A stretch of 64,000 nucleotides of DNA. Origin: Brevundimonas sp. (lineage in GTDB: Bacteria; Pseudomonadota; Alphaproteobacteria; Caulobacterales; Caulobacteraceae). This document shows positions 17,814-26,815 of the stretch, one piece after another. Location: the NCBI RefSeq assembly GCF_003248455.1, contig NZ_QFNM01000010.1, forward strand, positions 1-64,000, in the 5' to 3' direction. A model generated the notes under the pieces. The model was not told the origin of the DNA, did not search any database, and saw nothing but the letters and a program-made list of their open reading frames with translations. Numbering within the stretch: the stretch's first letter is position 1; each line of letters starts with the position of its first letter. A program made the position numbers and the translations under genes.

Positions 17814-19981
17814 CCGAGACTCTCGATCAGGCCGGGCCGGACCTGACCCAGTGCGACCGGGAGCCGATCCATGTTCCGGGGTCGATCCAGCCGCACGGCT
17901 TCTTGCTGGTGTTGGACCTGCGATCGCTGACCGTTCGCCAGGGCGCCGGTCCGATCGAACAGCTGACCGGACGCGACGCCTGGATCGGCGCCTCGGTAGG
18001 AGACATCCTAGGCGACGCGCTGGATCGCCGCATCCGCGCGATGGCGGCCCTGCAGGAAGCCGGGTTCGCTTGCCGGTGGCGGGCGGCCAATCGGCTGGAG
18101 TACGACGTCGTCGTCCATAGGGCGCCGGGCGACAGGTCCGGCCCGCCCGGCGATCTGATGATCATCGAGGTCGAGCAAAGCTCGCAGCAGGCCCGGCTGG
18201 GCGTCGAACTGGTCGCCGGTCTGGACACCGCAGGAGCAGCCGTGGAACGGGCGGCGAGCGTTCAGGGCCTGTGCGACCGGGCGGCCGAGGCGTTTCGCCG
18301 CCTGACCGGCTTCGACCGGGTGATGATCTATCGGTTCCAGGACGACGAGGCCGGCCGTGTGGTGGCCGAATCCCGCGCCGAGGGGGCCGGATCGTTCCTG
18401 AACCATCATTTTCCCGCCACGGACATTCCGCGCCAGGCCCGCGCCCTTTATCTGCGCAATCCCGTGCGCGTCATACCCGACAGCCGCTACGTCCCCCAGC
18501 CGCTGCGCCCGGTCTTGCCCGACGAACCGCCGCTGGACATGAGCGACAGCGGCCTGCGGTCGGTGTCGCCGGTCCATCTTCAGTATTTGCGGAACATGGA
18601 CGTGCGGGCCTCGGCCTCGGTGTCCATCATCGTCGACGACGCCCTGTGGGGGCTGGTCGCCTGCCACAACGCCTCGCCCAAGCTGCTGCCGTTCGAACTG
18701 CGCGTCGGCTGCACGACCCTGGCGCGGAATCTGGCGCGCCAGTTGAAGGCCAAGGGCGACGCCGAGCTTTATCGGGACCGGACGCGCCTGCGCCGGCTGG
18801 AGGACGAACTGATCGCGCGCCTGCCGGCCGACAGGCCGCTGGACGTCGCCCTGGCCGAGCGCGCCGAACCGCTGATGCAGCTGACCGGTGCGGACGGTCT
18901 GGCCATCGTGTCCGAGGGCGAGATCAGGACCTTCGGCCATACGCCGCCGGTCGACGGCGTTCGCCGCATCGCCGCCTGGGCGGCGGAACTGCCGGGCGTC
19001 GGCCCCGTGTTCACGCACGCCCTGTCCACCGTCCTGCCCGACGCCGAGGCCTGGACCACCCACGGCAGCGGGTTGCTGGCCGTCGCGCCGCCGGTCGAGC
19101 ATCCGCTGTCGATCCTGTGGTTCCGCGCAGAGGTGCTGGAGACGGTGCGCTGGGCCGGCGATCCGGAAACCGCGCGGAAGACCGGCCCCAACGCCGTCCT
19201 GACGCCGCGCGCCTCGTTCGAGAGCTGGTCGGAGGAGGTGGCGGGTCGCGCACGGCGCTGGTCGCCCGCCGCCGTCGAATCCGCCGCACGGCTGCGCGAC
19301 GCCCTGGCCGACTACGCCGCCATCGACCAACTGCGGCGGCTGAACCGTTCGTTGCAGGACAGCCTTTCCGAGCGCGACCTGCGGCTGGAGCAGCAGCAGT
19401 ATCTGATCCGCGAGGTGAACCATCGGGTCCAGAACAGCCTGACCCTGGTGTCCAGCTTCCTGGGACTTCAGGCGCGCGAGCAGACGGGGCCGGCGGCGAC
19501 GGCGTTGAACGAGGCGCGGCGGCGGGTGCGGGCGGTCTCGGCCGTGCACAGCCTGCTGTACATCGGCGAGAACGCCGCCACCATCGACATGGGCCGCTAT
19601 ATCGGCGAGATGGTCGCCGACCTGACCGCCAGCATGGGACCGGACTGGGCCGCCGCCGCCGAGACGGAACTGGCGCCGGTCGACATCCAGGCCGGCCGCG
19701 CCGTGACCATCGGCCTGATCCTGACCGAACTGATCATCAACGCCCAGAAATACGCCTATAGGGGCAGGTCCGGCCCGTTGCGCATCGCCTTGGCGGAGGA
19801 TGGAGCCAACTTCAGCCTGACGGTCGAGGACGAAGGCGGCGGCGGCCATCTGGCCGGCAAGGGGTTCGGCTCGATGATGATCCAGAGCCTGGTCGGCCAG
19901 TTGGAAGGCGCCATCGACTATCGGGATCGCGACCCCGGCCTGACCGTCACCCTGAAGGCGCGGATCGACCCGCTGATTTGA
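17810..19981 (+). CDS. bphP: Bacteriophytochrome histidine kinase
   Basis: 723 aa photosensory kinase. Order: PAS with the biliverdin-attachment Cys at residue 15 in CDREPIHVPGSIQPHG; GAF (about 145-305) with FDRVMIYRF and ATDIPRQARALYLRNP; PHY (about 320-490); then a HisKA_2/HWE-type kinase with the phospho-accepting His538 in REVNHRVQNSLTLVSSF, and an ATPase domain (ELIINAQKYAYRG, DEGGGG). No attached receiver, so a separate response regulator is expected; none is adjacent. In Caulobacterales such kinases can feed general-stress or motility control, which is inference here. Confidence 0.96.
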   Translation: MTETLDQAGPDLTQCDREPIHVPGSIQPHGFLLVLDLRSLTVRQGAGPIEQLTGRDAWIGASVGDILGDALDRRIRAMAALQEAGFACRWRAANRLEYDVVVHRAPGDRSGPPGDLMIIEVEQSSQQARLGVELVAGLDTAGAAVERAASVQGLCDRAAEAFRRLTGFDRVMIYRFQDDEAGRVVAESRAEGAGSFLNHHFPATDIPRQARALYLRNPVRVIPDSRYVPQPLRPVLPDEPPLDMSDSGLRSVSPVHLQYLRNMDVRASASVSIIVDDALWGLVACHNASPKLLPFELRVGCTTLARNLARQLKAKGDAELYRDRTRLRRLEDELIARLPADRPLDVALAERAEPLMQLTGADGLAIVSEGEIRTFGHTPPVDGVRRIAAWAAELPGVGPVFTHALSTVLPDAEAWTTHGSGLLAVAPPVEHPLSILWFRAEVLETVRWAGDPETARKTGPNAVLTPRASFESWSEEVAGRARRWSPAAVESAARLRDALADYAAIDQLRRLNRSLQDSLSERDLRLEQQQYLIREVNHRVQNSLTLVSSFLGLQAREQTGPAATALNEARRRVRAVSAVHSLLYIGENAATIDMGRYIGEMVADLTASMGPDWAAAAETELAPVDIQAGRAVTIGLILTELIINAQKYAYRGRSGPLRIALAEDGANFSLTVEDEGGGGHLAGKGFGSMMIQSLVGQLEGAIDYRDRDPGLTVTLKARIDPLI

Positions 19982-20028
19982 CCGGCGGGCTGTGGCGTCG
20001 GGTCGCAGGGCGGCGTAAGAGCCCGGCC

Positions 20029-20949
20029 ATGTCCGCCCCGCCCCCGCGATCTTCCCGGCCTTCGTTCCTGCGCCCCTCTGCGCGCGCCTTCGCCCTAATC
20101 GTCCTGCTGATCGCCGCCTGCGTTCTGGGCCTGGCGCCGATCCTGGTGCGTCTGACCGAGACGGGGCCGGCCGCCGCCGGCTTCTGGCGCTTCCTGTTCG
20201 CCTTGCCCCTGTTGACGGTGCTGGCCGCACGCGAGCCGGGCGGGATCGCGACGCCGTCGAAATGGACCCTGCTGGCCGGCCTGTTCTTCGCCCTGGATCT
20301 CAGCTTCTGGCACTACGGCATCGTCATGACCTCGGTGGCCAATGCGACCGTGCTGTGCAACCTGACGCCGGTGGTGGTGACGCTGTTCGGCTGGGTGGTG
20401 CTGAAGGAACGGCCGCGCCGGCTGTTCCTGGTCGCCCTGGCCCTGGCCATGGGCGGCGCCCTGGCGATGGCGGCGGGGGCGGACGGGGGCCAGGGGACCA
20501 ATCCGCCGCTGGGCGACGTCTTCTCCCTGTCGGTCGCGGTCTGGTATTCGGGCTATTTCCTGGCGGTGAAGGCCGCGCGCGCCACCGCCGGCGCCATGCG
20601 CATCACCTTCTGGGCCACCCTGCTGGGCGCGCCCCTGTTGCTGATCGTCGCCTTGGCGCTGGGCGAGGACATCGCGCCCGCCAGCCTGGCCGGCTGGGGC
20701 GCCTGCATCGCCATGGGGGTGATGCACGTGTTCGGCCAGGGAGGCGTCGCCTGGGCCCTGGGCCGCCTGCCCGCCTCGGTCACGGCCGTCACCATCCTGA
20801 TCCAGCCGGTGGTCGCGGCCTTGCTGGGCTGGTGGGTGTTCGGCGAGACCCTGACGCCGATCCAGGCCCTGGGCGGGGTCCTGGTGTTGGGCGCCGTCGT
20901 CCTGGCCCAGCGCTCGCAACGGGTCGGGGCGAGCCCGAAGGCCGAATAA
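20029..20949 (+). CDS. EamA/DMT-superfamily transporter
   Basis: 306 aa with about ten membrane helices in two EamA repeats (ALIVLLIAACVLGLAPILVR at the start; GLFFALDLSFWHYGIVM; VTAVTILIQPVVAALLGWWV in the second repeat). Drug/metabolite-type exporters of this sort move amino acids or other small metabolites; the substrate is unknown. ATG at 20029 follows the bphP stop by 47 bp, so it may share the phytochrome message. The C-terminus ends in a soluble SQRVGASPKAE tail. Confidence 0.9.
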   Translation: MSAPPPRSSRPSFLRPSARAFALIVLLIAACVLGLAPILVRLTETGPAAAGFWRFLFALPLLTVLAAREPGGIATPSKWTLLAGLFFALDLSFWHYGIVMTSVANATVLCNLTPVVVTLFGWVVLKERPRRLFLVALALAMGGALAMAAGADGGQGTNPPLGDVFSLSVAVWYSGYFLAVKAARATAGAMRITFWATLLGAPLLLIVALALGEDIAPASLAGWGACIAMGVMHVFGQGGVAWALGRLPASVTAVTILIQPVVAALLGWWVFGETLTPIQALGGVLVLGAVVLAQRSQRVGASPKAE

Positions 20950-20983
20950 AAACAGGCGCGGAAGCCAAGGCCGCCGCGCCTGT
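20945..20983 (-). terminator. Rho-independent terminator of the cold-shock gene
   Basis: A perfect 10-bp inverted repeat (20952-20961 ACAGGCGCGG and 20974-20983) is followed on the minus strand by a run of five T at 20947-20951. It lies 27 bp after the csp stop and overlaps the 3' end of the convergent transporter gene. Confidence 0.85.
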
Positions 20984-21009
20984 CTCCAGCCTTTTGAAGG
21001 CCGTTCGAC

Positions 21010-21213
21010 TTAGAGGAGCTTGAGGTCCACGGCCGAGGTCTTGCCGCGCTGGTTTTCCAGCTCGTATTCGACCTTGGCGTTTTCATCGAGGCCCTGAAGG
21101 CCAGCCTTCTGGACGGCGGTGACGTGAACGAACACGTCCGAGCCGCCGCTGTCGGGCTGGATAAAGCCGTAGCCCTTGGTGGGGTTGAACCACTTGACCG
21201 TGCCGGTCGCCAT
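21010..21213 (-). CDS. cspA: Cold-shock domain protein
   Basis: 67 aa single cold-shock domain with RNP1 KGYGFIQP and RNP2 VFVHVTAV, binding single-stranded RNA and DNA as an RNA chaperone. Start at 21213 (MATGTVKWF) matches the family exactly; upstream in-frame codons belong to the leader. About 200 bp of leader up to the extensin gene is compatible with a structured cold-shock 5' UTR, but I cannot define a cold box. Confidence 0.97.
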   Translation of the reverse strand: MATGTVKWFNPTKGYGFIQPDSGGSDVFVHVTAVQKAGLQGLDENAKVEYELENQRGKTSAVDLKLL

Positions 21214-21410
21214 GTCTGCGTCTCCGTAAACGCGCTTTTCCAGGCGGATCCCTCTCAAGGTGATCCGACAATCCATCTGGACAGCTCGTTCAGGCGAAGG
21301 AGCGAAACGCGGGTGTGGACCCCACGCGAAATCCGGACTGCCCCAATGTTGTCACCCGGCTTTTCCAGACGGTCAACAGCGAAAGCGATTCGCGCGCGCC
21401 GCATTCAGCC

Positions 21411-22172
21411 TTAACGACAGACGCCCCTCGAAGCCCCGTCGATGTGCAGGTGATTGGCGTGGGCGGCGTTGTAGTCCGGCGTCAGCACCGTGGAGAACAG
21501 GCGACACGCCCCGTCGCGGACCCGATGCAGGAAGCGGGACCCCGACTGGCCCGCCGGCCCCTCGCCGCGCCAGTCGTCCAGCACGCTGATCGTGCGCCCG
21601 TCCTTCAGGGTGACGGCGGCGACGTCCAAGGCGTTGGCGCGCGCGTGTTCGCTGGGCCGCTCGCCTTCGTCCTGGGAGCCGTAGATGCGGCGGCAGGAGT
21701 AGGTCCCATAGTTCAGGACCCGCGCCGGTTCCGACCCCATTTCATCGCGCGCCGCGGGCCGCAGCACCTGACGATCCCAGATGACGTAGCGCACCGCCAG
21801 CGGGCACTGCATGACCACATTGGCGGGGGCCAGGGGCGTGACCGCTCCGCCTGCGATCCGCACCGCGCCGCGCACCACGCAAAAGCCGCCGTCGTCGCGG
21901 TCGGCGGCCCGTTCCACCCGGACGCCCGCGTCGCGCAGCGCCTTCATGCAGGCCTCTGTCGCCTGTTCCAGGGTCTCGGCGGGGGCGGCGGCGTCCACCT
22001 CGAAGGCCGCGACCTTGGCCGCCGTCGCCCCGCCCACCGGGCGGTTCAGGTCCAGCGGTTTCCAAGGCAGGTCCTGGGGCGGGGCGAAGACGTTCAGCAG
22101 GGCGAAACCGGCGCAGAGCAGCAGGCCGATCTCCCAGACCAGGTTCCACATCTCGGCCAGATCGCGTTTCAT
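21411..22172 (-). CDS. Extensin-like C-terminal domain protein
   Basis: 253 aa with an N-terminal membrane anchor (WEIGLLLCAGFALLNVF) and an extensin_C domain (about residues 65-253) with conserved Cys pairs (CMKALRDAGV, FCVVRGAV, YSCRRIYG, CRLFS, GVCR) and the HARANALDVAA and HANHLHIDG segments, which resemble zinc D-Ala-D-Ala peptidase motifs. Probably a periplasmic cell-wall associated protein. Family role is not established biochemically. Confidence 0.9.
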   Translation of the reverse strand: MKRDLAEMWNLVWEIGLLLCAGFALLNVFAPPQDLPWKPLDLNRPVGGATAAKVAAFEVDAAAPAETLEQATEACMKALRDAGVRVERAADRDDGGFCVVRGAVRIAGGAVTPLAPANVVMQCPLAVRYVIWDRQVLRPAARDEMGSEPARVLNYGTYSCRRIYGSQDEGERPSEHARANALDVAAVTLKDGRTISVLDDWRGEGPAGQSGSRFLHRVRDGACRLFSTVLTPDYNAAHANHLHIDGASRGVCR

Positions 22173-22230
22173 TGCGCCCCGTCACGGCCGGAAACGGCCC
22201 CGCTGGCAAACGCTGCTCGGCGGAATGCGT

Positions 22231-23355
22231 TCACGCCGCGAATGCGCGGACCAGTCCCGACATCAGCCCGGTCGCCGCCGCGCCGTCGCCCTGGTTCGTC
22301 AGGGCGACGAAGGCCGCGCCCAACTCCGGCGCCGCCGCCGCCGTCGCATACCACAGGGTGTTCGACCCGTCGTGGGTCAGGACCGGCCCCTTCGACCAGG
22401 CCCGCTGCGGCGACACGATCCAGCCCAAGCCGTAAGGCGCGCCCTCGCCCGCCAAGGGCGTCGTCAGGGCGGCGAGGGTCGACGGCGCGATCCAGCCGGC
22501 GCCGTCGTTCAGAAACACCCCCAGCCATTTGGCGTAGTCATCCAGCGTCATGTGCGCCGTGCCCGCCGGGCCCAGCGCCAGCGGATTGTCCGCGCCCGGA
22601 TCGGCAGGGTCCATCGCGACCCGTCCGGCGCCGGCGCCCCGATGCCCCCAGGCGTTGGGCCCGCCCGCCGCATTCTCGCGCGGCGCGCCGAACCCGCCGC
22701 TGGCCAGACCCAGCGGGGCGTAAACCTCGGCCTGCATCGCCTCTTCCCAGGCGACGCCGACGATCCTTTCGATCGCGGCGCCGACGATCATGTAGCTGGC
22801 GTTGCTGTAGTCATAGACGCCTTTCGCGCCCGCCGGCGGCGCGCCCAGCACCCGTTCGACCAGGGCCGCCCTCTGTTCCGGCAGGGATCGCGGATCGGCG
22901 CGCGCAGTCATGAAGAAGGGCATGCCCAGGGCCGCCGCGTCCTTCACACCGGCCCTATGGCCCATGAAGTCCCGGACCGTCGTTCCGTCCCAGCCGGAAT
23001 GGATCGTGACGCCGGGAAACAGTTCGTCCAGAGGGGCGTCCCACCGCGCTCGCCTCTGTTCGACCAGCCGACCGAACAGGGCAGCCGTCATGGCCTTGGT
23101 GTTGGACCCCAGGTGCCAGCGATCATCCAATGTCGCCGGATCGTCTCCCCCCAAGCGTCGCACGCCGCGCACCCCCGACCAGATCAGCCCCTCGCGCGTC
23201 GTCACCGCCCCGGCCAAGGCGACGGGCGCCTGGTCGGCGAAGGCGGCGTCCAGGACATCGTCATATCGTGTCGCGTCCCGCGCCAAGGCCGGGCGCGCGC
23301 CCAACAGGACGGTCGCGGCCCCTGCGGCCATCATGTCTCGACGATTCGGCGCCAT
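22231..23355 (-). CDS. Serine hydrolase, beta-lactamase/class C-like
   Basis: 374 aa exported protein: a Tat-like start (RRDMMAAGAATVLLG), SxxK as GSNTKAM near residue 84, YxN as YDYSNASY, and the C-terminal H-D-G-S motif in VLTHDGSNTLW. This is the beta-lactamase (PF00144) fold; members include esterases and D-aminopeptidases, and a true lactamase role is not implied. A second paralogue is at 44993-46630. Confidence 0.9.
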   Translation of the reverse strand: MAPNRRDMMAAGAATVLLGARPALARDATRYDDVLDAAFADQAPVALAGAVTTREGLIWSGVRGVRRLGGDDPATLDDRWHLGSNTKAMTAALFGRLVEQRRARWDAPLDELFPGVTIHSGWDGTTVRDFMGHRAGVKDAAALGMPFFMTARADPRSLPEQRAALVERVLGAPPAGAKGVYDYSNASYMIVGAAIERIVGVAWEEAMQAEVYAPLGLASGGFGAPRENAAGGPNAWGHRGAGAGRVAMDPADPGADNPLALGPAGTAHMTLDDYAKWLGVFLNDGAGWIAPSTLAALTTPLAGEGAPYGLGWIVSPQRAWSKGPVLTHDGSNTLWYATAAAAPELGAAFVALTNQGDGAAATGLMSGLVRAFAA

Positions 23356-23463
23356 GCGGTTCTCCTCCGAAGTCCTCCGACCTTAGCGCGAAACCGCGCC
23401 CCGGCGTGGAGATCGTATCGTCCGCCGCTTGCCCCCATGGCGCATCCGGCCCACTCTCCCGTC

Positions 23464-24213
23464 ATGGGAAAGAAATCCGACGCCTATGACGCCGAACTGG
23501 CGCAGATTCAGCTGGCCATCGTCCAGACCCAGGCCTGGAGCATCGAACACGGCTCGCGCGTGGTCATCGTGCTGGAAGGCCGCGACACGGCCGGCAAGGA
23601 CGGGGCCATCAAGCGGCTGACCGAATATATGTCGCCGCGCCAGACCCGCGTCGTCGCCCTGCCCAAGCCCAGCGACCGCGAAACCAGCCAGTGGTATTTC
23701 CAGCGATATGTCCCGCACCTTCCGGCGGCGGGCGAGACGGTGATCTTCAACCGCTCCTGGTACAATCGCGCGGGGGTGGAGCCGGTGATGGGCTTCTGCA
23801 CGCCCGAGCAATACGCCCAGTTCATGACCGACGCCCCGCGCTTCGAGCGGATGCTGACCGACGACGGCGTCATCCTGATCAAGATATGGCTGGACATTTC
23901 GCGCCAGGAGCAGGCCAAGCGTCTGAAGGAACGGCGCACCGATCCCCTGAAGAAGTTCAAGCTATCGTCGCTGGACGCCGAGGCGGAGTCGCGGTTCGAC
24001 GCCTATTCCGACGCCCGCGACCGGATGCTGGACGAGACCGACCGAGACTATGCGCCCTGGACCGTGGTGGCCACCGACGACAAGAAGACCGCGCGGCTGA
24101 ACATCGGCCGGTTCGTGCTGTCGGTGCTGAAACACACCGACCTGCCGATCAAGAAGCCGGACCCGAACGTGGTCTTCGCGGCCGAAAAGGCCAAGGGTCG
24201 GCTGGCGCGCTGA
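23464..24213 (+). CDS. ppk2: Polyphosphate kinase 2
   Basis: 249 aa PPK2-family enzyme that transfers phosphate between polyphosphate and nucleoside diphosphates. Walker A EGRDTAGKDGAIKR, the Walker B-side FNRSWYNRAGVE and the lid KERRTDPLKKFKLS are all present. ATG at 23464 is preferred; an in-frame ATG at 23437 would add 9 residues. Class I-like by length; whether it prefers ADP or GDP cannot be read. Divergent from the serine hydrolase gene. Confidence 0.95.
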   Translation: MGKKSDAYDAELAQIQLAIVQTQAWSIEHGSRVVIVLEGRDTAGKDGAIKRLTEYMSPRQTRVVALPKPSDRETSQWYFQRYVPHLPAAGETVIFNRSWYNRAGVEPVMGFCTPEQYAQFMTDAPRFERMLTDDGVILIKIWLDISRQEQAKRLKERRTDPLKKFKLSSLDAEAESRFDAYSDARDRMLDETDRDYAPWTVVATDDKKTARLNIGRFVLSVLKHTDLPIKKPDPNVVFAAEKAKGRLAR

Positions 24214-24221
24214 TCCGCCGG

Positions 24222-24599
24222 TCAGGCGGTGCGGACCATCCCGCCCGAGGCCGCGACCGGCCAGGGCGTCAGCCGCCCGCCCGCGCAGGGGCCGCCCCTG
24301 CACTCGCCGGTCAGCGGCTCGAACACCGCCCCATGCCAGCCGCACAGGATCAGCGCGCCGTCGGGCGTCAGATAGCGGTCGATCTCCATGGCGATGGGAA
24401 AGCCCGCATGGGGACAGCGGTCGACCCAGCCGGCGACCCGCCCGTCCTTTCGCACCACGAAACCGTGGAAGAAGGCCTCGCCGATCTGCAGCACGAAGCC
24501 GCGCGAGCCGGGGTCGGCGATGTCGGCCTCGGCGCACAGGGCGACGCCCGGCGGCGTCTTCCAGACCCGTTTGCGTTCTGTCGCGACGTCCTCAGACAC
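24222..24599 (-). CDS. Rieske [2Fe-2S] protein
   Basis: 125 aa single Rieske domain with both cluster ligand pairs, CPHAG (near residue 62) and CGWHGAVF (near residue 87). Small soluble Rieske proteins serve as electron carriers or as ferredoxin partners of oxygenases; no oxygenase is adjacent. The start is GTG at 24599 and overlaps the gpsA stop by 8 bp, so it is coupled to gpsA. It also carries extra Cys at GECRGGPCAGG. Confidence 0.9.
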   Translation of the reverse strand: MSEDVATERKRVWKTPPGVALCAEADIADPGSRGFVLQIGEAFFHGFVVRKDGRVAGWVDRCPHAGFPIAMEIDRYLTPDGALILCGWHGAVFEPLTGECRGGPCAGGRLTPWPVAASGGMVRTA

Positions 24600-25620
24600 G
24601 CTCGACCTTCAGCGGGCGCGACAGAAGGCCGTCGATCAGGCCGTCGACCGTGATCTCGCCGGCCAGCAGGGCGGCGACCCCTTCGGAGATGGGGATTTCC
24701 ACGCCCAGCCGCCCAGCCAGTTCGCGCACCGCCGGCGCGCTCTCATACCCCTCGGCCACCGACCGCTTTCCGGCCAGGGCCTGTTCGACCGTCTGTCCCT
24801 GGCCCAGGGCCAGACCCAGGCTCATGTTGCGCGACTGGGGGCTGGAGCAGGTCAGGACCAGGTCGCCCAGGCCGCACAGGCCCGCCACCGTCTCGGCCTG
24901 GCCGCCCATGGCGACGGCCAGCCGGGTCATTTCGGCGAAGCCGCGCGTGATCAGGGCGGCGTGAGCGCTGCGGCCCAGCTGACGCCCTTCGGAGATGCCG
25001 CAGGCGATCGCCAGCACGTTCTTCAGCGCCCCGCCCGCCTCGGCGCCGGTCAGATCGGTCGCCAGATAGGGCCGGAATCCCGGCGCCGACAGGGTGTTCA
25101 GCAAGGCCTGCCCCAAGGCTTCGTCGGCGCAGGCGAGGGTCACGGCGGTGGGCAGGCCGCGCGCCACCTCGCCGGCGAAACTGGGGCCGGACAGGACGGC
25201 GGCCGGCGCGTCCGGCAGGGTCTCGGCCAACACCTCGGTCATCAGCTTCATCGTGCCGCGCTCGACCCCCTTGGAGCACAGCACCACCGGCGCGCCACCT
25301 CGGTGATGGGGCGCGAAGGCCGTCAGGGTGGCGCGCATATGCTGGGCCGGCGGCACGGCCAGGATCAGGTCGCAGCCGCCCAGGTCCGCCAGATCGGAGG
25401 TGAACTTCAGTTCGTCGGCCAGGGGCACGCCGGGCAGATAGAGGTCGTTGGCCCGCGTGGCCCGCAGGGTTTCGACCAACTGCGGCTCGCGCGCCTGAAG
25501 CGTCGTGTCCAGACCCGCCCGGACGCAGACCTGGGCCAGGGCCGTGCCCCACGCGCCGGCGCCGATCACCCCTGCCGTGCGGAATTCCATGCGCCCTCCC
25601 GTGGCGGTTTCTTTGGTCAT
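24592..25620 (-). CDS. gpsA: Glycerol-3-phosphate dehydrogenase [NAD(P)+]
   Basis: 342 aa enzyme making sn-glycerol 3-phosphate for phospholipid synthesis. The Rossmann motif GVIGAGAWGTALAQ is near residue 18; the catalytic Lys region is GGALKNVLAIACGI and the C-terminal family segment is GLCGLGDLVLTCSSPQSRNM. ATG at 25620 overlaps the tsaD stop (ATGA); an internal ATG (MEFRTAGV) 10 codons on is an alternative start. tsaD-gpsA adjacency is common in alphaproteobacteria. Confidence 0.97.
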   Translation of the reverse strand: MTKETATGGRMEFRTAGVIGAGAWGTALAQVCVRAGLDTTLQAREPQLVETLRATRANDLYLPGVPLADELKFTSDLADLGGCDLILAVPPAQHMRATLTAFAPHHRGGAPVVLCSKGVERGTMKLMTEVLAETLPDAPAAVLSGPSFAGEVARGLPTAVTLACADEALGQALLNTLSAPGFRPYLATDLTGAEAGGALKNVLAIACGISEGRQLGRSAHAALITRGFAEMTRLAVAMGGQAETVAGLCGLGDLVLTCSSPQSRNMSLGLALGQGQTVEQALAGKRSVAEGYESAPAVRELAGRLGVEIPISEGVAALLAGEITVDGLIDGLLSRPLKVERV

Positions 25621-26774
25621 GCTTTCGCGCCCTTGCGACCCGGCCTGTGCGAAGGATCGGCCAGGGCGCGCGCTTCGTCCAGCGGCCAGCGCGGCCGGGC
25701 GACCACGTCGATGTCGCTGGTCAGGCCGAGCGCCAGCCGTTCTGCGCCCGCCAGGGCGATCATGGCCGCATTGTCGGTGCAATAGGCCATCGGCGGGGCC
25801 AGGAAGTCGAAGCCGTGTTTCGCCGCAGCCGCCTGAAGCGTGGCGCGGATCGTCTTGTTGGCCGCGACCCCGCCCGCCACCACGAAAAGCCTGTGATCGC
25901 TCGTCTCGGCGTAGTCCTTCATCGCCCGCTCGGACCGATCCGACAGTTGCCGAGCGATCGCGGCCTGGACGGCGGCGGCCAGGTCGGCCTTGTCCTGTTC
26001 GGTCTGGCAGGTCTGGGCGATGCGGAAGGCGGCGGTCTTCAGGCCCGAGAAGGAGAAGTCGCAGTCCTTGCGGCCCAGCAGCGCGCGGGGAAGTTCGTAG
26101 CGCGTGGGATCGCCGCTGACCGCCAGCTTCTCCAGCGCCGGACCGCCGGGGTAGCCCAGGCCCAGGGCCTTGGCGATCTTGTCGAAGGCCTCCCCGGCCG
26201 CGTCGTCGATGGTGGCGCCGATCCGGCTCATGTCGCCGACGCCGCGCACCTCCAGCAGCTGGCAGTGCCCGCCCGAGGCCAGCAGCAACAGGAAGGGATA
26301 GGCGACCTCCGCCCCCAGCCGGGCCGAGACCGCGTGCCCCTCCAGATGATTGACCGCGACCAGCGGCAGGCCGCGCGCCAGGGCCGCCGCCTTGCCGAAG
26401 CTGAGGCCCACCATGACCCCGCCGACCAGGCCCGGCCCGGCGGTCGCCGCGATCCCGTCCAGCGCCTCATAGGCCATGTCCGCCTGGGCCATGGCGCGGC
26501 GCGCGACATCGGCGATCATCTCGACATGGCTGCGCGCCGCGATTTCCGGCACCACCCCGCCATAGGCCGCATGATCGTCGATCTGGCTGTGGATCACCGA
26601 GGACAGGACCTGGGCGCGCCCGCCCAGATCGGAAGGATGCAGACGCACCACCGAGGCGGCCGTCTCGTCGCAGCTGGTCTCCAGCCCCAGAACGGTCAGC
26701 GGTCGGGCATCCGGTCCCGGCGCCGCCCCAGTTGCCGACTTGTCGACGCTGTTATACTCGGCGGACTTCTCCAT
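25617..26774 (-). CDS. tsaD: tRNA threonylcarbamoyladenosine transferase TsaD
   Basis: 385 aa ASKHA-fold enzyme that moves threonylcarbamoyl to A37 of ANN-decoding tRNAs, with TsaB and TsaE. Motifs: VLGLETSCDETAAS at the start of the fold, the metal site NHLEGHAVSARL, LLASGGHCQL, and DDAAGEAFDKIAKALGLGYP. ATG at 26774 gives about 27 residues before the core; a longer frame begins at 26810. Divergent from hemC with only 41 bp between starts, so promoters overlap the tsaD start. Confidence 0.97.
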   Translation of the reverse strand: MEKSAEYNSVDKSATGAAPGPDARPLTVLGLETSCDETAASVVRLHPSDLGGRAQVLSSVIHSQIDDHAAYGGVVPEIAARSHVEMIADVARRAMAQADMAYEALDGIAATAGPGLVGGVMVGLSFGKAAALARGLPLVAVNHLEGHAVSARLGAEVAYPFLLLLASGGHCQLLEVRGVGDMSRIGATIDDAAGEAFDKIAKALGLGYPGGPALEKLAVSGDPTRYELPRALLGRKDCDFSFSGLKTAAFRIAQTCQTEQDKADLAAAVQAAIARQLSDRSERAMKDYAETSDHRLFVVAGGVAANKTIRATLQAAAAKHGFDFLAPPMAYCTDNAAMIALAGAERLALGLTSDIDVVARPRWPLDEARALADPSHRPGRKGAKA

Positions 26775-26815
26775 CCGGGTCGAGGTAGCGACCCGGCGTC
26801 CGGTACGCAACGCTC

